From contig JAYGXS010000001.1 of NCBI GenBank assembly GCA_036362985.1, forward strand, positions 51,365,954 through 51,429,953: a stretch of DNA of 64,000 bases. The letters run 5' to 3'. The first letter of the stretch is position 1; each line of letters opens with the position of its first letter. Positions 59,101 to 64,000 of this stretch are shown here, in pieces. Under the pieces are notes generated by a model. That model was not told where the DNA came from. It worked only from the letters and a program-made list of their open reading frames with translations, and made no database searches. A program made the translations under genes and the position numbers. This DNA is from Ligula intestinalis. Taxonomy: Eukaryota; Platyhelminthes; Cestoda; Diphyllobothriidea; Diphyllobothriidae.

Positions 59101-60444
59101 GATTCGCGTGTACCGTGCATCTTTGCGGCCCGTTCTCCTATACGGGAGTCTTTGGCCACTACTATCCGAGGAGCATTCTTCGAGTGAAGTACACCGACTT
59201 CGTCTCAAATGAGACAGTCCGCACTCGCTGCGACAAAAACACAGGGATATCTCAGGCCATTCAGGAAAGACGACTGAGGTAGTTTGGACACGTTCTGCTT
59301 CATCAACCCCAAGAGCTTACTGCTAATGTTTTCGACTTGAAACGTTTACCTAATTGGAAACGTCGAAGAGGGGGTCAACTCAAAATCTGGCTCGACTCAG
59401 TTCGTCAGGACATGGAAGCGGTTCTTGGACCTACGGTATTCGGTATCCGGCGCTGGAGAAGAAACTGGGTAGAGCTCTCCAGATCCGGTGCCGCCAATCG
59501 CCCTTATCACTAAATAGTTCCATTTCATTTCCCTTAACAGTGCTCAACGTGACACCGCCAAAAGAGCTTTATAAACGGAGGTCATATATCCGGAATCGGC
59601 TTAATTCAGTATAGGCACAATTATCAGGGAGTAAGTGAACACAAAAACCGACAAAATTTAGCTAATTTGACTTCCTAAAATGGGGTGGTTAGTGAATAGA
59701 TAGACGGTTCTAGACGTAGGGAAAGGATGAGATCCTGCCTGTGAAATTTGCAACTGAATCAAAAAATTGTCCTGAAATAGTCCGAGTTCGGAGTGCAAAA
59801 ATGCATAAGGAACATGAATATATGACAACAATGTCACCGCTCATTAAAATAAAGGGTATCACAACTCGACTTCATGAAAATAAGGGACATAAAATACTCG
59901 TTCATAGCTCTTGATGAAGTATTGATAGCAAAAACATACCGCTTTCCTCTAGAAACGCGTAATTTGGCCTCTAGTTTGTACGAATCCAGGCCACTCTTAA
60001 ATAGCCTCGCCTGCTTTTTCGCCATTATGATGTCTCTATCCTTTGATATACGCCTCACTTCTTCGTCTTGTCTCTCCATTGCAAATAAATCACCCCAAGA
60101 AACTTTGGGTAGATATCGGACATTCCACAACTCCCCATACCATGGTTTGCGCTGTAGGGGATAATTAGACTAAAAACGCGTACTTTTCCACCCAAAACTT
60201 CTGTGCAGTTAAGCCTTCTTGCAGCTTTTTTAGCAGATTTCTTATCCTGAAACTCAACCCAACCCTCTTCGTACTGCCGCTTAGATCTTTCACGAGCGCT
60301 AACTCTCTTTTTCGGAATTAAGTAAACTCGATTAATGTTTCCAAAAGCACTAATATGCTCCTTTAGCATAGAAACATTCATTTCTGTCGGAATTGATGAA
60401 AAATATAAAATCCCCGGAGTAGTACTATCGACATTGGGATCCAT
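56016..60444 (-). CDS. ABT1: ABT1/ESF2-type ribosome-biogenesis RNA-binding protein (three exons)
   Basis: A nucleolar U3/pre-rRNA-associated factor of the ABT1 (animal) / Esf2 (yeast) family, needed for small-subunit processome function. The 213-residue product is assembled from exons 60444-60184, 60151-59940 and 56184-56016. An RRM occupies about residues 10-110: RNP2-like GILYFSSIP (11-19) and RNP1-like EGWVEFQD (60-67). It is followed by the family hallmark KPWYGELWNVRYLP, then FAMERQDEEVRRISKDRD, an Arg/Lys-rich helix, and a C-terminal NFMENLFSGGL like the LxxIFG end of the family. All junction phases agree. It is shorter than human ABT1 (272 aa) because the basic tail is compact. It converges with DDHD1 across 11 kb. 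Confidence 0.92.
56440..56800 (+). mobile_element. RTE LINE fragment, older copy
   Basis: LRDGILSPILFNDVKDWIL (reverse transcriptase palm) is joined by an internal deletion to MLSNGESMEDILSRIYAVFR, CEFWVVRVEDYRKLEMLSD and NIRVKC. The last three match the C-terminal part of the neighbouring RTE copies (LLSNAQNKDDIV, CECWAMCIEDERKLEVFD, NILRVKY). It is followed by TACAAG repeats at 56801-56818. It lies antisense in ABT1 intron 2. Confidence 0.75.
57241..59510 (+). mobile_element. RTE-type LINE, 5'-truncated, younger copy
   Basis: Begins in the endonuclease (QHHNKYLLTWYSNDGHTTSQ, IDYILVSSRFYSWVHD), with an uninterrupted 169-codon frame at 57274-57783. Then EIADAIKRLRNNKALGEDDI, VHKKGNKTRCENYRK-like text, AIRSGVRQGCGLSPILFNYV, and the catalytic ELDYVDDIALLASS with YVDD at 58767-58778. 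It continues INAEKTKVFSCYTPAGEKEP, RIDAVCRVFSSLRKCL and QERRLR, ending near the GIRRWRRNWVELSRSG equivalent. Stops and frameshifts split it, so it is inactive as a whole. It is antisense within ABT1 intron 2. Confidence 0.88.
59940..60151 (-). CDS. ABT1: ABT1 exon 2
   Basis: 212 nt from RKPWYGELWN to LRVSRGKR, with the last codon split CG|T. The donor is AAGCG|GTATGT. Confidence 0.9.
60152..60183 (-). other. 32-nt intron of ABT1
   Basis: Starts GTACGCGTTTTTAG and ends TCCCCTACAG. Exactly 32 nt, phase 0. Removal joins LGGK to RKPWYGELWN, the conserved RRM-to-WN junction. Confidence 0.9.
60184..60444 (-). CDS. ABT1: ABT1 exon 1
   Basis: The start ATG (60444-60442) opens MDPNVDSTTPGILYF. The exon encodes 87 codons ending NCTEVLGGK in phase 0, donor GGAAAA|GTACGC. 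Confidence 0.92.
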
Positions 60445-62239
60445 TGGCGCACACAGAGCACGCGCAGCAAATAATTTTTAGGCATTCGATCGAACCGCCT
60501 CATTTTTAGCCTAGTAAAATTATGACGGCCATACCAAGTCTCTATAAGATTATTTCTTTTCCTTAGACGCTCCGAGCCTTATTTCTAGTTATTTGCAAAA
60601 TTGACCAAAAAGAGTGACCAGGACCCTTTTTTGCACAATTTTGCGCCCTCACCCCTTTTAGTGTTATGCAAAATACCAGGTTCATAAATTTGACTACCGT
60701 TTCTAATTAAGCTTCACAAAGTTCGAAGGACTGAAAGAAATGCTGTTTGAGAGTCTTTTCAAAGTCTTAGAGTTAAGGTCGTACTAACCAAGCACTTTAG
60801 TATACCTTACAGTAAATTCCTCAGTTCATGAAATGTTAACCTAAATTCTGAAATGTTTTTTCGATTCATTTATTAAATAAGTATGCTTGCAAGTTTAGTT
60901 CTTGTACAATATAATCCCATTGTTTTTCAGCTATTTCAGGATGCCAAACTTAGTTCCGATTGCGAGAACAGAGGACTTAGCCGTGATCGTTAAAATATCG
61001 CTTAGGGTTGAAGTGACAATGTAACTATCCCTCATTGTCACCGCACATCCCCATAAGCCCTGACCTGTTAGGTCACTTCCAAGTCTATCGCACAGAAGCC
61101 GCTCAACCAGTGTAAGGAGCACAAATAAAACCTGCTGCTCCACCTCAACTATTCGAACTGACCACGCTCAACCAACGGCCTATTAGGTGACATACGCCTG
61201 TGTTGAAACTTGCGGTAGAACATTATGGGCTATGTGAAATTTTTCCTCAACATAATGTTCATCGCACGTGGTCACACCCAACACCACTCAAATTTAGTTT
61301 GCAACCAACACTTCTCACGTCAGACTAAGGTATGCTCCTCGGCTTCTTGTCCGTGTGTCTCCTCTACTACATATTTGATCCAAATCTGGGACTTTCACAG
61401 TGCGCGTGGGTAGAAAGGTTGTCAACTGACACTTACACTGAAGCATTGCATTCAGTCCATCATGTATAGCTTACAATTGCTGACTGCTGGTCTGATTTTC
61501 AGGCTACAGTATATCCTTCTTAACGTGATCTTTGCGTTCTCGCGCACGTTAAATATCGGTCACTAAACACTCTTTTGTGTGAAATGACCGTGCTTGAGGT
61601 TTGGAGAGCAGGCTGTGTACGAGGTATGCACAGGTGAGGTTTTCTGCTATATCACACACTAATCCCACTCACAAACCAGTCCACTGAATGCTTTGGACTG
61701 TGGCTGAGGCTGGGTGTGGAAATATGGAATTTGGAATTTGTAGCAGTTAGCGCAAGAACGGCACTGTTCATACAAAATTAGTTAAATAATAAAGATAAGT
61801 AAAAAACGAATTTGACTATGTGCGCAGATAGGCGTAGAAAGTCGTAATAATGTCAGCAGAAATTGTCCTTTTGGGGCAACATTTACCAATGTCTAACAGT
61901 CATTTTAAGGCAGTAAGAAAACTTTTACAGTGAAAATGGAAGTAGAGTTCAACGGGCCTCCATTTTTAAACAGTGTGTAAGAGAGAAAACTGCTTAGGAG
62001 GGCGAGACAGAACAGTAGAGTAGAAATAGGTAACGGAAGTGTGATGATGGTCAGTATCCAACAAAATGGCAGTAGTTTAGACTGAGTACGTCCACGTGGC
62101 TTCTTTTAATTGAGTGGTGGTAAATGGAAACATCAAGGTTCCTAGAGGACACGAGGCAGATAAAATCTTTAAGATGTTCTTTTCTCGGAATCACGGAGAA
62201 AGCTGCTTGGAATAGAGACTCAGGTTGATGGCTCGGCGC
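60445..62239. other. ABT1 upstream flank, nothing recognised
   Basis: The ABT1 promoter should lie here. No TATA or initiator can be singled out. AT-rich sequence without recognised genes or repeats. Confidence 0.4.
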
Positions 62240-63095
62240 AGTTAATGCGATCGAAATGGAAATTGAAATCCGGTCCCTGATGGACGAACCTACAGACTGC
62301 ACGGAATCTTACTCCAAGAAACAGAAATACAGAAAGATCTTGGCATCTGGATGACAGACAACCGCAAACCTTCCACACAATGTTGTATAGAGGCTAAAAC
62401 TGCAACATCAACTTCAAAGCGGGCATTCACGGTTTTTGATGTAGACCGTTTCTCGAAAATCTTCGGTACCTTCATAAGGCCAGATCTTGAATACGCCATT
62501 CAAGCATGGAGACCGTGGGTGCGGCAGGATTATAACGTACTTGAAAGGGTGCAGCGGTGGGCCACAAAATTAGTAAGAGGGCAAGGTTCACTACCATATG
62601 AGATCCGCCCAACTAACTATAATCTCTATCCTCTGAGTTATAGGCATTTACGAGGAGATTAGATACAAAACTTCCATATCATGCATGGATCGGACTTCAC
62701 TCTCATGTGTGACGACATTTTCCAACTCGCCACTACAACTAATCTCCGGAGACATCCCTTCAAATTCTATGTGCCCCAAGGACGATTGGATGTGAGGAAG
62801 TTTTTTTCTCTTATTGGGTCGTGGACCTGTGGAATAACCTTCCCGAGGCGAATGTTATACCCAAATCTATGGAAACATTCAAACGCCGACCTGATCTACA
62901 CATTCTACAGCATAACGTGAACTATGTGACGAATAAACCTTAAAACACCACTGCACCATGTGATGGTCTATATTTTCCCGACTAAAAACTTGCTAACATT
63001 GTTTTTAATTCTTGAGATTTTGATGTGACAAATAGGGAGTTCAAAGGCACGAGTCTATTTTTTCCTCAAATAAACTAACTTTCTGACTGACTCCT
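62240..63095 (+). mobile_element. CR1/Jockey-like LINE, 3' end
   Basis: In the frame at 62351-62662: MTDNRKPSTQC, IFGTFIRPDLEYAIQAWRPW, YNVLERVQRWATKLVRG, LPYEIRP and YPLSYRHLRGD. After a frameshift: LATTTNLRRHPFKFYVPQGR and LDVRKFFSLIGSWT. This is the thumb/C-terminal region of CR1-like reverse transcriptases (canonical LERVQRRATKLV, YRRLRGDLIE, VVNxWNxLP). The element's 3' UTR may run to the short CTGACTGACT tail at about 63082-63093, which is inference. The catalytic palm is absent. Confidence 0.85.
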
Positions 63096-64000
63096 GCTGC
63101 CTATGTGGTTGCTCAGAACATAGCAAAAGCCGGCAAAAGTAGTTTGTGTAGCTCCATCCAGGTTTTTAAAACCCCAGCCTACTGTCTTACGGGACTGGTG
63201 GGATATGGGGGTTATGGGTAGAGAAGAAGGATGGATAGTGAATAATGCATACAGAAATAAGTCTATAAATTCTTAAATTTAAGTAAATGTGGTAATTGCG
63301 GGCGATATATAGCGCAGACATAGAGGGCGTCCAATAAAAATTGACATTTTTAGCGGGATGCCCTATATTTTAGTGAACCGATACGATCAACGGGTGACTA
63401 TAACCCGAAAAGAACAACGAACGCGATTGCTGGATGAACACAACCGAACCAAACGCAAAGAAGAACAAGACAGTTGAAACAAAGAATGCTACTCTTAAAC
63501 TTTAGTGCTAACTAAAGGACTAATTTATTAGTCCTGACTACAACAATCGGAAAATTCGGGAAAGTCGTCCTTTGGCGGGGCTGATTGACTGTCCTGGTCC
63601 TGGCTGGAGATGACTTCTGAGAGACATTTGGAGGCGGCTGCCGGGAGAGATGCTTAATCTTCCACAGGGCTGTCTAGTTATAGGAAAGGGTTAAGTCAAT
63701 ATTATATGGATAAAATCAATAGGAGCGCTTGATTTATACAATAGCCAATAGCATAAACTCGCCAACACGAAATAGCCGATCAGTTAGCCAATAGGATTAT
63801 GTCCGTTTGAACTAACCAAGTCATGACACGGTTTGGCGCCATCTTTAATAAAGAGCAAAATGAACAAAAACTGAGGTCATTTTAAAAATATTTACTACAC
63901 TGCATCCTCTCCGAAAAAAACATAGCTGTCCTCAGCGTGCACCTCATCCTGCGAAAGGTGTGGACTACTTCCAACGGGTACGAAAGTCTTCTCTATATCT
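63096..64000. other. No gene recognised
   Basis: No conserved frames or repeat matches are seen. A short inverted pair, CTAAAGGACTAATTTATTAG followed by TCCT, lies near 63510-63535. Confidence 0.4.

Noticed and set aside
1..64000. CRISPR arrays, prokaryotic operons, ribosome binding sites
   Set aside because: Spliced eukaryotic genes and LINE/PLE/SINE content make these inapplicable; no array-like repeats were seen.

Overview
This is a eukaryotic (metazoan) nuclear window, most likely from a flatworm, and I lean towards a diphyllobothriidean tapeworm. The lineage call rests on four things: split genes with 32-nt introns beside multi-kb ones; RTE-, CR1- and Penelope-type retroelements whose translations resemble those I know from flatworms; tRNA-headed SINEs that carry a hammerhead ribozyme, as in schistosome Sm-alpha; and roughly 40-45% GC with dense decayed repeats. 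The order-level call is inference.

Only two cellular genes are recognisable. A DDHD1-type phospholipase A1 (phosphatidic-acid-preferring PLA1) runs on the + strand from 20181 to 44986. It has at least seven well-supported coding blocks and about 24 kb of introns stuffed with mobile elements. An ABT1/ESF2-type nucleolar RNA-binding ribosome-biogenesis factor runs on the - strand from 60444 to 56016 in three exons. Its 3.76-kb second intron carries an antisense RTE LINE. The two genes converge and are separated by about 11 kb of repeats.

Layout. 1-20 kb: intergenic and repeat-rich, with SINEs, a dead Penelope-like element (PLE) at 5.5-10.4 kb, several copies of a ~930-bp dispersed repeat (called R931 here), a foldback element, and three copies of a ~365-bp hammerhead-bearing element. 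20-45 kb: DDHD1, with intronic SINEs, a nested PLE / PLE / R931 stack at 35.7-39.9 kb, and a large inverted repeat at 43.6-44.5 kb. 45-52.5 kb: a SINE, a PLE leader copy, an R931 copy, and otherwise anonymous sequence. 52.6-55.8 kb: a near full-length dead RTE LINE. 56.0-60.4 kb: ABT1/ESF2. 60.4-64 kb: anonymous sequence plus the 3' end of a CR1-like LINE.

The most notable signal is self-cleaving RNA architecture. Three element classes carry hammerhead-like cores of the open-stem-I (type I) layout: the tRNA-SINEs, with compensatory changes in stems I and III between copies; the 365-bp family, one copy of which is circularly permuted relative to the others; and the inverted terminal repeats of the PLEs, where the motif has decayed. 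All structure calls were made by eye and need a covariance-model search.
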